From: CAYZEE01 sp964477485
Lineage (GTDB): Bacteria; Patescibacteriota; Microgenomatia; Levybacterales; UBA12049
Assembly: GCA_964477485.1 (NCBI GenBank)
Contig: CAYZEE010000019.1
Location: 1-20,293 of the forward strand
Reading direction: 5' to 3'
DNA: 20,293 nucleotides
Each line of letters begins with the position of its first letter. The first letter of the stretch is position 1. Positions 7,789 to 15,258 of the stretch are shown here, in pieces. The notes under the pieces were generated by a model. The model saw only the letters and a list, made by a program, of their open reading frames with translations. It searched no databases and had not been told where the DNA came from. Made by a program: the position numbers and the translations under genes.

Positions 7789-8748
7789 TTATTTACTTAG
7801 TTTAGTTATAACTCGATTTACGAGGAAGAAGACTATCAAAAGAGCTATCGCCAATTTTAATATAAATGCTATTGGTACTCCTATAAAGAATAGAGTCTTT
7901 GTAAAATTAGGTCCATTATTAGAAAGGGAAATGCTAAGCGTTGCGGTATAAGGTCCTAGTATAATAGCCTCGGGCCAATAGGCTTTATTAACATCATTTA
8001 TCTCCATGCTGTGGTTTGATACATTTTGTCTTAATTGGTTAATACTTGGTATTGAACGTGTGCTATTGGCCAGTACGTTGACTGGTATCAGGTTTATTTT
8101 TTCAACAGTTTGACCCAAAATGTTCTTTATTAAAATATAACCATGCGGAGTAATGAAATGGTTTCCGCTATTTTTGATCTTAACGGTAAATGGTAAAGGT
8201 CCTTTTGTTGCAAGGAAAGGAGCGCTAAATTCGACAAGCGAGCCTTTTGCTTTAGAGCCTCCGACAGACAGCAGGATATTAGTAGCAACTCCTCCTAGAA
8301 TTTGAGACTGGGTTGATTTATTGTATCCTGTGCCTTTTGACAGAAAAATAACAGAGAAATAATAATCTGACTTTGTATAATTTTGCGGTATATCGATGTG
8401 AAGTATAAGTGTCTTTTGTTGCTTCGGGGCCAGAATGAAACTATCAACTTTATTTCCGTCGTCTATTATTTGTACATTTTGGAAAAGGGGATAACTTGTA
8501 GCATTGCTTTCTTCTCCGGAAGCAGTAAAAGGCCTAAAGATAATTTGTAGCTGCGAGGTTTCATCCGCAAGATTTTTTATGACGATAGGAGTTGATATGT
8601 CAGCCGGAGGCTCGGCTCTAATTTGGATGACCGGTGGATATATGCCAAGCGAGAAAGAAGATGCCTCTGTTTTTGCCAAGCCTAAAAACAGAAAACAGAA
8701 AGCCAAAAGAAAGCCAAAAATTGAATAAGATGCCTTTTTAGATGTCAT
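7789..8748 (-). CDS. DUF916-like secreted, membrane-anchored Ig-like protein
   Basis: This 319-residue protein has a signal peptide (about 1-30, KTEAS cleavage region) and an extracellular beta-rich part starting LGIYPPVIQIRAEPPADIST. It ends in a C-terminal membrane span (about 287-312) and a short basic tail. The opening PP...V.I...P....STPIVIKNLADE is the pattern of the DUF916 / WxL-interacting protein N-terminal Ig-like domain, in which envelope proteins bind WxL partners or peptidoglycan. It follows the secreted 239-residue gene with only 3 nt between them, matching how DUF916-like and WxL-like proteins are paired in Gram-positive bacteria. There is no clear Shine-Dalgarno, so translational coupling is likely. 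The family assignment is by pattern only. Confidence 0.68.
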   Translation of the reverse strand: MTSKKASYSIFGFLLAFCFLFLGLAKTEASSFSLGIYPPVIQIRAEPPADISTPIVIKNLADETSQLQIIFRPFTASGEESNATSYPLFQNVQIIDDGNKVDSFILAPKQQKTLILHIDIPQNYTKSDYYFSVIFLSKGTGYNKSTQSQILGGVATNILLSVGGSKAKGSLVEFSAPFLATKGPLPFTVKIKNSGNHFITPHGYILIKNILGQTVEKINLIPVNVLANSTRSIPSINQLRQNVSNHSMEINDVNKAYWPEAIILGPYTATLSISLSNNGPNFTKTLFFIGVPIAFILKLAIALLIVFFLVNRVITKLSK

Positions 8749-8751
8749 AAG

Positions 8752-9471
8752 TCAAAAACCAGGCATGGCTATATATGTGATCGAGCTTGAATAGACAGAT
8801 TGAGACTGGGAAGGAGATATATTTACCTTGTAGGTAATTTGTGCTTTTTTCTCTTTTGGGTTGCTCTCTCCAGCCAGAACTTCCTGTGCGCTTTCAGATC
8901 TTGAATTATTGGCAAACCGCTTGTAAAAAGACTTATCAATGAATTCATCGCTGCAGGGATTTCCGCTTAAATTATCGCAGCGATAACCAAATCCAAAAGT
9001 TAGAATGCTATTCCAATCAGCTCCGGTAATTTGGGTGCATGATCCGTTATCACAAGTTGTATCGGGGATAGATTCTCCTTTTGAAGAGGTAAGCCCGTGA
9101 TCTTCAAAAGCAAGCACGGAATAGCTGTAAGCCGAGCCAGATAATATTGATAAATTATTAGTTCGAAGAATTGGATTATTGGGAGAGAGGGTTCCGAAGT
9201 CAATAGAAGTTTGCGAGACTGAAAAAACAAAAGGGGAATTTGGGAGACCTTCAAATCCGCTTCTAACGTTATAGTTCTTAGCAATATAAACGTCAGCCAC
9301 TGCACTTCCGGTTGCAGTATTACTATAATTTTGTGTAGTTTTTTGAGCGGTTCTGTTACTTATATCTTCCTGTTGAAGTATATAGTAGTTGTTTGACATA
9401 CTTTGAGCATGTGCGGAAAAAGGGATTAGAAGCAACAGAAACAATATTGTGACTATCTTTGTGGTTTTCAT
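8752..9471 (-). CDS. secreted WxL-like surface protein
   Basis: This 239-residue protein has a clear signal peptide (MKTTKIVTILFLLLLIPFSA, cleavage after AHA at about residue 22) and no other membrane span, so it is predicted to be exported. The mature part is Ser/Asn-rich and beta-like. SIDFGTLSPNNPILRTNNLSI (about 89-109) and the ending SSITYIAMPGF resemble WxL-domain proteins, but the eponymous Trp-x-Leu motifs are not evident. Four cysteines (C140, C145, C165, C173) could form disulphides. It sits between a polytopic membrane protein (3-nt gap) and a DUF916-like anchor (3-nt gap), so the three probably act as one envelope unit. The exact function is unknown. Confidence 0.66.
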   Translation of the reverse strand: MKTTKIVTILFLLLLIPFSAHAQSMSNNYYILQQEDISNRTAQKTTQNYSNTATGSAVADVYIAKNYNVRSGFEGLPNSPFVFSVSQTSIDFGTLSPNNPILRTNNLSILSGSAYSYSVLAFEDHGLTSSKGESIPDTTCDNGSCTQITGADWNSILTFGFGYRCDNLSGNPCSDEFIDKSFYKRFANNSRSESAQEVLAGESNPKEKKAQITYKVNISPSQSQSVYSSSITYIAMPGF

Positions 9472-9474
9472 CTA

Positions 9475-9960
9475 TTATTTTTTATCTTTCTTAAGGTTCG
9501 TATCTCTGTCTTCCCTCCTGCGTTCCATTGCGAGTAAAAAGGCAAGGGGAGATATGAGCAGGAGTGACCCAAGCTTAACAAAATTTCCCGCAACATCATT
9601 TTGCAATGCGTCAGGGAGAAAGATTAAAACCGTTCCCAACAGAAATATAATTATGGCTCCTGGCTCAAAGACAAAAATGATTGCAAAAAGAGCAAGATAG
9701 AGGAAAAAGAAAAAACCCGAAGAAAGTCCGCCGGTTGAAAATACAAAGAGAAAAACAATCGTATTTAAAACAAATATTCCCATTGAGCCGCTTAGAGAAA
9801 TCTGTTTTAATCTTTTGTTTCCCGCAAAAGAGCTTATTCCATAAACCAAGACCAAAAATATCATTATTTGGATTGTGTAGCCGGAAAGAAAAGTTTGCTG
9901 CCAGACAAAAACAACAGCAAATGACAAGAGAAGAAGAAGCGACTGTAAGATAAATTTCAT
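9475..9960 (-). CDS. small polytopic membrane protein, first gene of the WxL-like operon
   Basis: This 161-residue protein is almost wholly hydrophobic, with five or six membrane spans (about 4-24, 28-46, 57-80, 82-97, 98-116, 127-145) and a highly charged tail (MERRREDRDTNLKKDKK) that is probably cytoplasmic. I recognise no family; it resembles the membrane-sensor part of some signalling proteins but has no attached output domain. It is the promoter-proximal gene of the three-gene operon and is divergent from the hypothetical gene at 10083. Upstream, TATACC lies 8 nt before the ATG with no good -35, so its promoter is uncertain and could be leaderless. Confidence 0.7.
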   Translation of the reverse strand: MKFILQSLLLLLSFAVVFVWQQTFLSGYTIQIMIFLVLVYGISSFAGNKRLKQISLSGSMGIFVLNTIVFLFVFSTGGLSSGFFFFLYLALFAIIFVFEPGAIIIFLLGTVLIFLPDALQNDVAGNFVKLGSLLLISPLAFLLAMERRREDRDTNLKKDKK

Positions 9961-10030
9961 AATGCAATGGTATATAATCTATGGCAAAAAAGCAATAATA
10001 AAACATCACTTAACTCAAGACTTTTACGAC

Positions 10031-10059
10031 TTGTTTTTAATTCTATAAATAACTATAAT
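10031..10059 (+). promoter_or_regulatory. sigma70-type promoter upstream of the 10083 gene
   Basis: TTGTTT (10031-10036) and a perfect TATAAT (10054-10059) are 17 nt apart, giving a start near 10066 and a leader of about 17 nt. There is no Shine-Dalgarno before the ATG at 10083. Confidence 0.6.
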
Positions 10060-10082
10060 CAAACCAAATTATTGTTGATTTT

Positions 10083-10427
10083 ATGATGATTGACGATGAG
10101 AGAAGAGTCTTAATGGCTCATTTAGAAGTTGGAGACCAGGAATTTGCCGCCAGATCCGTTGAAGGAATAAAGCGTCTCTCCGACGTCTCAGTGCAATTAT
10201 TCCAACTAGGTCATCGTTCTGAAACAAATATTGAGTTATTTGGTTCAGGATCTTCAAATGTTGGACCAGAGATTCCTCAGGCTATTGTATCGGGAGATAT
10301 TTCAATAGCTACTATTTTTGACGATCCTAACATGAAAGAAATGCTTGAGCGTCATGTAATAGGCTATGAGATTCATGAGAATCAATTACATGTTCTCAAT
10401 GCTCTTCTTCTTGCCTCGACCCTATGA
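10083..10427 (+). CDS. hypothetical protein, possibly the 5' part of a broken gene
   Basis: This 114-residue acidic, soluble protein has no signal peptide or membrane span, and I recognise no family. It opens MMIDDERRVLMAHLEVGDQE and ends NALLLASTL at a TGA. A good promoter sits upstream but there is no ribosome-binding site. From about 10390 the +1 frame is also open and reads ELIKLTRTQLYRLEDLEMAE, which looks like real helical protein and leads into the next damaged gene. The annotated C terminus could therefore be the product of a frameshift in an originally longer gene. The alternative is a genuine small gene overlapping or preceding the next one. Confidence 0.5.
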   Translation: MMIDDERRVLMAHLEVGDQEFAARSVEGIKRLSDVSVQLFQLGHRSETNIELFGSGSSNVGPEIPQAIVSGDISIATIFDDPNMKEMLERHVIGYEIHENQLHVLNALLLASTL

Positions 10428-10463
10428 ATTAATAAAACTAACCAGGACCCAGTTATACAGATT

Positions 10464-10469
10464 AGAGGA
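10464..10469 (+). promoter_or_regulatory. ribosome-binding site for the interrupted gene
   Basis: AGAGGA lies 7 nt before the ATG at 10477. That ATG opens only eight codons before a TGA, so this good site is the main argument that the reading frame once started here and not at the ATG at 10558, which lacks such a site. Confidence 0.5.
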
Positions 10470-10476
10470 TTTAGAA

Positions 10477-10809
10477 ATGGCAGAAAGCATTAGGAGATCA
10501 TGAGAAGGATTAAATAAGGAGGCTTTTGAAAGAATCGTAGGAAAAATTCCTTCTAAAATGATGTGTGACTGGGGCATGATAGATGATAACGCAACTAATT
10601 TTAGAATCGAAGGGCAGGGAGAAGAAGTTTTCTTTGCGGTTAAATTTGCTACTGCTCTTCCAAATGTTAGATATGTATGTGAATTTAGGAGTAGTCCAGA
10701 AGGTAGAGGAGCAAGGATATCTCAATTTCTTCGGGTAAATCCCCGTGTTGCTTTTATAATGGATGGCTATAGGGATTGGTTTCAAGAAGTAAAAGGACAA
10801 TTAGCTTGA
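10477..10809 (+). pseudogene. hypothetical gene interrupted by an in-frame TGA
   Basis: From the ATG at 10477 the frame reads MAESIRRS, then TGA at 10501-10503, then EGLNKEAFERIVGKIPSK in the same frame. It continues through the ATGs at 10558/10561 to a TGA at 10807. Both sides of the stop look like one continuous amphipathic helix, and the better ribosome-binding site belongs to 10477. A minimal intact ORF is 10558-10809 (83 residues, MMCDWGMIDD...VKGQLA). No family was recognised. UGA is a genuine stop in other genes here (806, 2981, 8752, 15258), so the simplest reading is a nonsense mutation, population variant or assembly error, not recoding. It may once have been joined to the 10083 gene. 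Confidence 0.5.
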
Positions 10810-10881
10810 TGCATCTGGTTATTTCTAAGCCTCAGTTAGGATATCAATTCGAAAGCCAAAATTTCTTTGTCAGGTTTGTTA

Positions 10882-10890
10882 TGGTATACT
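10882..10890 (+). promoter_or_regulatory. leaderless extended -10 promoter of leuS
   Basis: TG-G-TATACT (10882-10890) forms an extended -10, followed by CCATTT and the ATG at 10897. No strong -35 is present at 17 nt (TTTCTT). The 6-nt gap means transcription would begin at the start codon. Confidence 0.65.
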
Positions 10891-10896
10891 CCATTT

Positions 10897-13350
10897 ATGA
10901 CTAAAGCTAGAGAAAAAAAAGAAATTCCAAAATACAATCCGAGTTTGATTGAGCCAAAATGGCAAAAGGTTTGGGAAGAAGCACAGCTTTACAGGGCTTT
11001 GGATTTTGATAAAAAAAACAAGTTTTACACTCTAATTGAATTTCCATATCCCTCAGGTGCGGGTTTGCATGTTGGTCATGTACGCTCATGGTCGGCAATG
11101 GATGCATATTCCAGGAAAAAGAGGATGGAGGGGAAAAATGTTTTATATCCAATTGGCTGGGATGCTTTTGGACTACCGGCTGAAAACTACGCATTAAAAA
11201 TGCACGTCCACCCCTCAACAATCGTCCCAAAAAATATCGAGAGATTCAAAAAGCAGTGCAAGTCTCTGGGTCTTTCCTTTGACTGGTCGCGGGAAATAGA
11301 CACAACTGATCCTAAATATTACAAATGGACTCAATGGATTTTCCTGAAATTCTTTGAAAAGGGCCTGGCTTATAGAGCAGACGTGCCGGTAAACTGGTGT
11401 CCTTTCTGCAAAACCAATTTGGCAGATGAGGAAGTTTTGGCAGACGGAAGACACGAGCGCTGCGGAAATCAAACAGAGAAAAGATTGCAGAAACAATGGC
11501 TTTTGCGCATTACAAAATATGCGGACAGGCTTTTGGAAGATTTAAAAAAGGTCGATTATTCCCCAAAAATAGCAATTCAGCAAGTGAATTGGATTGGAAA
11601 AAAAGAGGGGACAAAAATAGAATTCAGAATTAAGAATTCAGAATTAAGAATTGAGGTATTTACTACTCGTGTCGATACCTTGTATGGCGCAACTTTCCTG
11701 GTAGTCGCTCCCGAACATCCAATTGTTATTTCAATCAAAGATACTAGAGTGCAACAGTATGTAAATCAAGCAAATAAAAAAACCGAGCAGGAGAGAGTCG
11801 CGGAAGAAAAAGAGAAGACAGGGGTATTTAGTGGTCTTTATGTCATTAATCCTGTTAACAACAAAGAAATACCCGTTTGGATTGCCGATTACGCCTTAAT
11901 GAATTATGGAACAGGAGCTTTATTTGGTGATGCTCATGATGAAAGAGATGTCGCTTTTGCAAAAAAGTATGGCATCCCACTCAAACCAACTTTAAAAACG
12001 GGAGATAAAAAAAAAGACAAAAGAATAGTCGATCTTGAAGAATGTTTTACTGGTTACGGAATATTATTCGATTCAGGAGAATTTAGCGGTCTAAGTTCAG
12101 AGGAAGCGATAGTTAAGATCACCGAGTGGCTAGAGAAGAAAAAATTAGGTAAAAAGCAGAACGCTTACCATCTTCGGGATTGGATTTTTTCAAGGCAGCA
12201 TTACTGGGGAGAGCCGATTCCTGTTATTCATTGCGAAAAATGCGGCGCTGTGTCTGTGCCGGAGGAGGATTTACCCGTTGAGCTTCCATATCTCGAGAGG
12301 TATGAACCGTCAGGAACAGGGGAGTCGCCTTTGGCTAAAGTCTCCGATTGGGTAAATGTTGTCTGTCCAACGTGCGGAGGAGAAGCCAAGAGAGAAACCG
12401 ATACCATGCCAAACTGGGCAGGCTCAAATTGGTACTTTTTGAGATATTTAGATCCGGATAACGATATGTCCTTGGCAGACAGAAAAAAGATGGAGTATTG
12501 GATGCCGGTTGATATTTATCAAGGCGGATTTGAACATACGACTCTGCATCTACTATATTCGCGTTTCGTTTATAAATTCTTATATGATATTGGCGTTGTT
12601 CCCGGGCCCAAACCGTATGCAAAGAGACGCTCCCACGGAATTGTTCTGGGTATTGATGGACGAAAGATGAGCAAATCTTTCGGTAATGTTATTAATCCTG
12701 AAGATATTGTCAATAAATTTGGTGCAGATACTTTAAGAATTTATGAAATGTTTATGGGACCGTTTGATCAGACTATTGTTTGGAGCGAAGAAGGGGTTGA
12801 AGGATGCTTTAGATTTTTAAAGCGGGTCTGGAGACTTTCAAACACCATGCTCTCAAACAAAAAAACATCGCCCGAACTTCTTTCAAAGCTCAATAAGACT
12901 ATTAAAAAAGTTACAGAAGACTTAGAAAATATGAAATTTAATACTGCAATTGCAAGTCTTATGGAATTTAGTAATAGTTGGCAAGATGATAAGGGGGGTT
13001 TGGGTAAAGATGACTTTAAGAAATTTTTATTAATTCTGGCGCCTTTTGCTCCGCATCTGACAGAAGAATTATGGCATGTCCATTCACCGCATTTTCAATC
13101 TATCCATTCCCAACCCTGGCCAAATTACGAGGAAAAGTATTTAAGGGAGGAAAAAATGACAATCGCAGTTCAAGTTAATGGAAAATTAAGAGATACTTTA
13201 AATGTTCAATCAGAAAAAATTGACGATAAGCAAATGATAGAAGAGATTGCTAAGGAAAGTCCAAAAGTCAGAAAATACATAAATAACAAGCTAATCAAAA
13301 AGACAGTTTATATACCGGGAAGGATAATAAGTTTCGTGGTTGATGATTAG
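10897..13350 (+). CDS. leuS: leucyl-tRNA synthetase
   Basis: This class I synthetase (817 residues from the ATG at 10897) charges tRNA-Leu with leucine in the cytoplasm. Visible motifs are the HIGH box HVGH (58-61) within PYPSGAGLHVGHVRS and KMSKS (590-594). The zinc knuckle is CPFC...HERC, with His replacing one usual Cys. The CP1 editing domain includes TTRVDTLYG and GTGALFGDAHDERD. The latter is one residue shorter than the usual GTGAVMGVPAHDERD, but the conserved Asp of HDERD is kept. A tail domain is present. The frame extends upstream to a TTG at 10867, but an extended -10 box overlaps that extension, so 10897 is preferred. Residues about 242-252 are encoded by a short tandem repeat in a variable loop. 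It is first in the run with comEA-comEC (15-nt gap). Confidence 0.97.
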   Translation: MTKAREKKEIPKYNPSLIEPKWQKVWEEAQLYRALDFDKKNKFYTLIEFPYPSGAGLHVGHVRSWSAMDAYSRKKRMEGKNVLYPIGWDAFGLPAENYALKMHVHPSTIVPKNIERFKKQCKSLGLSFDWSREIDTTDPKYYKWTQWIFLKFFEKGLAYRADVPVNWCPFCKTNLADEEVLADGRHERCGNQTEKRLQKQWLLRITKYADRLLEDLKKVDYSPKIAIQQVNWIGKKEGTKIEFRIKNSELRIEVFTTRVDTLYGATFLVVAPEHPIVISIKDTRVQQYVNQANKKTEQERVAEEKEKTGVFSGLYVINPVNNKEIPVWIADYALMNYGTGALFGDAHDERDVAFAKKYGIPLKPTLKTGDKKKDKRIVDLEECFTGYGILFDSGEFSGLSSEEAIVKITEWLEKKKLGKKQNAYHLRDWIFSRQHYWGEPIPVIHCEKCGAVSVPEEDLPVELPYLERYEPSGTGESPLAKVSDWVNVVCPTCGGEAKRETDTMPNWAGSNWYFLRYLDPDNDMSLADRKKMEYWMPVDIYQGGFEHTTLHLLYSRFVYKFLYDIGVVPGPKPYAKRRSHGIVLGIDGRKMSKSFGNVINPEDIVNKFGADTLRIYEMFMGPFDQTIVWSEEGVEGCFRFLKRVWRLSNTMLSNKKTSPELLSKLNKTIKKVTEDLENMKFNTAIASLMEFSNSWQDDKGGLGKDDFKKFLLILAPFAPHLTEELWHVHSPHFQSIHSQPWPNYEEKYLREEKMTIAVQVNGKLRDTLNVQSEKIDDKQMIEEIAKESPKVRKYINNKLIKKTVYIPGRIISFVVDD
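11620..11652 (+). repeat. in-frame 14-bp tandem repeat inside leuS
   Basis: GAATTCAGAATTAA occurs twice back to back (11620-11633, 11634-11647), followed by a partial GAATT. It encodes EFRIKNSELRI just before the editing domain, a loop that varies among LeuRS proteins. A 14-bp unit is not a multiple of three, so the two copies are read in different frames. Confidence 0.8.
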
Positions 13351-13365
13351 AGGCTGTTTTGACTT

Positions 13366-14004
13366 ATGGACAGTCAAGAGTTTATTGAGAAATATTCTCC
13401 TTTTGTAAAACGAAATTGGCATTCTCTTGTCTTAGGACTTATCGGGTTGATGTTGTTTGTATATGGTGTGATATATTTACTGGGGTCAAGCTCTCAAAAA
13501 GACATAACATTTGAAAAAGGGAGCGGAGGATCTTTAGAGTCATCGACAGACAGTGCCAGGATTGGATCTTCGGAAATCGTAGTTGATGTCGAGGGAGCAG
13601 TGGTTTCTCCCGGAGTTTATCATTTAAGCTCAAATTCCCGAATTAAAGACCTTTTAATTGCTGCTTCCGGTTTATCAAGCAGCGCAGATAGAAATTGGGT
13701 CGCAAAGAATCTAAATTTAGCCGCAAAACTTAACGATAGCAGCAAAGTTTATATACCTTTTCTGGGAGAGAAAAATCAACCTCAGGCGGCTTATTCAGGC
13801 TCAAATGTTGCTCAAGAGTCTTCTTTTATAAACATAAATACGGCCAATGATAAAGATTTAGATAGTCTTCCGGGAGTCGGTCCGGTAACCGCGCAGAAGA
13901 TTATAAATGGCAGGCCTTACGGGGCAGTTGACGAGCTTCTTTCAAAAAGAATTATCACAAACAAGATTTTTGAGGAGATCAAATACAGGATAGCTGTCTA
14001 TTAA
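13366..14004 (+). CDS. comEA: ComEA-like DNA-binding competence protein
   Basis: This 212-residue protein has a short cytoplasmic N terminus and one membrane span (about 20-39). An SLBB domain (about 69-131, IVVDVEGAVVSPGVYHL) follows, then a flexible linker. A C-terminal helix-hairpin-helix domain (about 154-212) starts ININTANDKDLDSLPGVGP, the ComEA signature. The protein is predicted to be anchored with its DNA-binding domain outside. It receives incoming double-stranded DNA and passes it to the ComEC channel. It begins 15 nt after leuS and is 6 nt upstream of the comEC N-terminal gene, so the three are likely cotranscribed. The length and domain order are as expected for the family. Confidence 0.93.
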   Translation: MDSQEFIEKYSPFVKRNWHSLVLGLIGLMLFVYGVIYLLGSSSQKDITFEKGSGGSLESSTDSARIGSSEIVVDVEGAVVSPGVYHLSSNSRIKDLLIAASGLSSSADRNWVAKNLNLAAKLNDSSKVYIPFLGEKNQPQAAYSGSNVAQESSFININTANDKDLDSLPGVGPVTAQKIINGRPYGAVDELLSKRIITNKIFEEIKYRIAVY

Positions 14005-14010
14005 AAGCTG

Positions 14011-15258
14011 ATGAAGCCCGTTGTAATTATCAGTATTTTTTTCTTATTACTTCTAATTCTTCGACTGTCATTGTTTTACCAGAGCCGTCCACATTTTTAT
14101 GAGGGACAGAAATTACAAGTTAAAACCATCCTTCTTTCAGAACCTCAGATTGTCGGCAGTACGCAGAGATTCTATGCGAGCGTTAACGGAGAAAGAATTT
14201 CTGTAGTTGCTTCTTTAATACCCGAATTTCATTACGGGGATAATTTGCTTATTTCTGGCAGTCTTAAGAGCAAAGTGATAAACAATGAAAAGCCTATTCT
14301 CGTTATGTACTATCCCCAGATCGAAGCTGCAAAAAATAATTTTGGCCCAATTTTAGCAGTTGTATCTCTCATCAGACAAAAAGTAATTTTTCTTTTTGAT
14401 ATAACTCTTCCTTCTACGTCATCCGCTCTTCTTTTGGGAATAGTGTTTGGAATAAAAGAATCAATGCCAAAGTTATTTTTGGATAATCTTAGAATCGCAG
14501 GAGTTATGCATGTGATTGCCGCATCGGGTATGAACGTGACTATTGCAGGCGGTTTTTTAAGCAGTCTCTTCGGCTTCTTCTTAAAAAGACAGACGGCTCT
14601 TGTTCTGAGTATTTTAGGCATTTTATTCTATGCGGTTTTATCAGGGCTTCAGGCGTCTATTATTAGAGCGTCAATTATGGGGATTTTGGCATTTTCAGCT
14701 TCGATTTTAGGCAGACAAAATATGTCATATTATGGACTTATGATTGCAGGATACGTAATGGTTTTTATTGCGCCTGATATTTTAGGGGACGTAGGATTTC
14801 AGTTGTCATTTGTTGCAACCGCAGGGCTTTTGTATATGAGACCTTTATTTGAACAAAAAGACAAGATTAAGATGATCTTAAATAAATCCTTGATTGGAGA
14901 AGAGCTCATAACTACAATTTCAGCCCAAACCGCGACCATGCCCATTCTTCTTGCAAACTTCGGAACATATTCTATCTGGTCTGTTTTTGTAAACGCACTG
15001 GTTCTATGGACAATTCCGATACTTATGGTCTTAGGCGGTATAGGGGCTATCTTTCTAAGCCTTGAGTTCGTTTCCAGGGTCTTTCTCTATTTTTGTTTAC
15101 CGCTTTTGATATATTTTGAGTGGGTTGTAAATTTCTTCTCGCGTCTTCCTGGAGTCCTTAAAACGGAAAATATTTCCTGGCAATTTATAGTTGGCTACTA
15201 TTTTGTGATCATATCAATAATCTTATTTTTTAAAAATAAAGAGCCAGGGGCTAAATGA
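14011..15258 (+). CDS. comEC: ComEC channel, N-terminal competence domain (split)
   Basis: This 415-residue polytopic membrane protein has the ComEC/Rec2 competence domain. Hallmarks are HVIAASGMNVTIAGG (167-181), LSGLQASIIRASIMG (210-224) and DVGFQLSFVATAGLLYM (260-276). A short soluble part (about 30-110) corresponds to the reduced DUF4131-like N-terminal region. It should form the inner-membrane channel for single-stranded DNA. The metallo-beta-lactamase domain usually fused to the C terminus is absent and is encoded by the next gene, which overlaps this one by 4 bp (ATGA), so translational coupling is expected. This is a clean gene split rather than a frameshift: the downstream protein has its own N-terminal membrane anchor. 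Confidence 0.92.
   Translation: MKPVVIISIFFLLLLILRLSLFYQSRPHFYEGQKLQVKTILLSEPQIVGSTQRFYASVNGERISVVASLIPEFHYGDNLLISGSLKSKVINNEKPILVMYYPQIEAAKNNFGPILAVVSLIRQKVIFLFDITLPSTSSALLLGIVFGIKESMPKLFLDNLRIAGVMHVIAASGMNVTIAGGFLSSLFGFFLKRQTALVLSILGILFYAVLSGLQASIIRASIMGILAFSASILGRQNMSYYGLMIAGYVMVFIAPDILGDVGFQLSFVATAGLLYMRPLFEQKDKIKMILNKSLIGEELITTISAQTATMPILLANFGTYSIWSVFVNALVLWTIPILMVLGGIGAIFLSLEFVSRVFLYFCLPLLIYFEWVVNFFSRLPGVLKTENISWQFIVGYYFVIISIILFFKNKEPGAK

Noticed and set aside
9665..10009. Overlapping 114-residue minus ORF near the WxL-like operon
   Set aside because: It overlaps the 161-residue membrane protein in another frame; its Cys/Phe-rich make-up is an artefact of the coding strand.
10477..10809. 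UGA recoded as glycine as in Gracilibacteria and SR1
   Set aside because: At least four other genes end in TGA at sensible places, including the overlapping ATGA at 15255-15258, so TGA is a stop here.
10867..10896. Upstream TTG start giving leuS ten more residues
   Set aside because: The extra codons contain the extended -10 box, are not LeuRS-like, and the ATG at 10897 has the same promoter geometry as argS.
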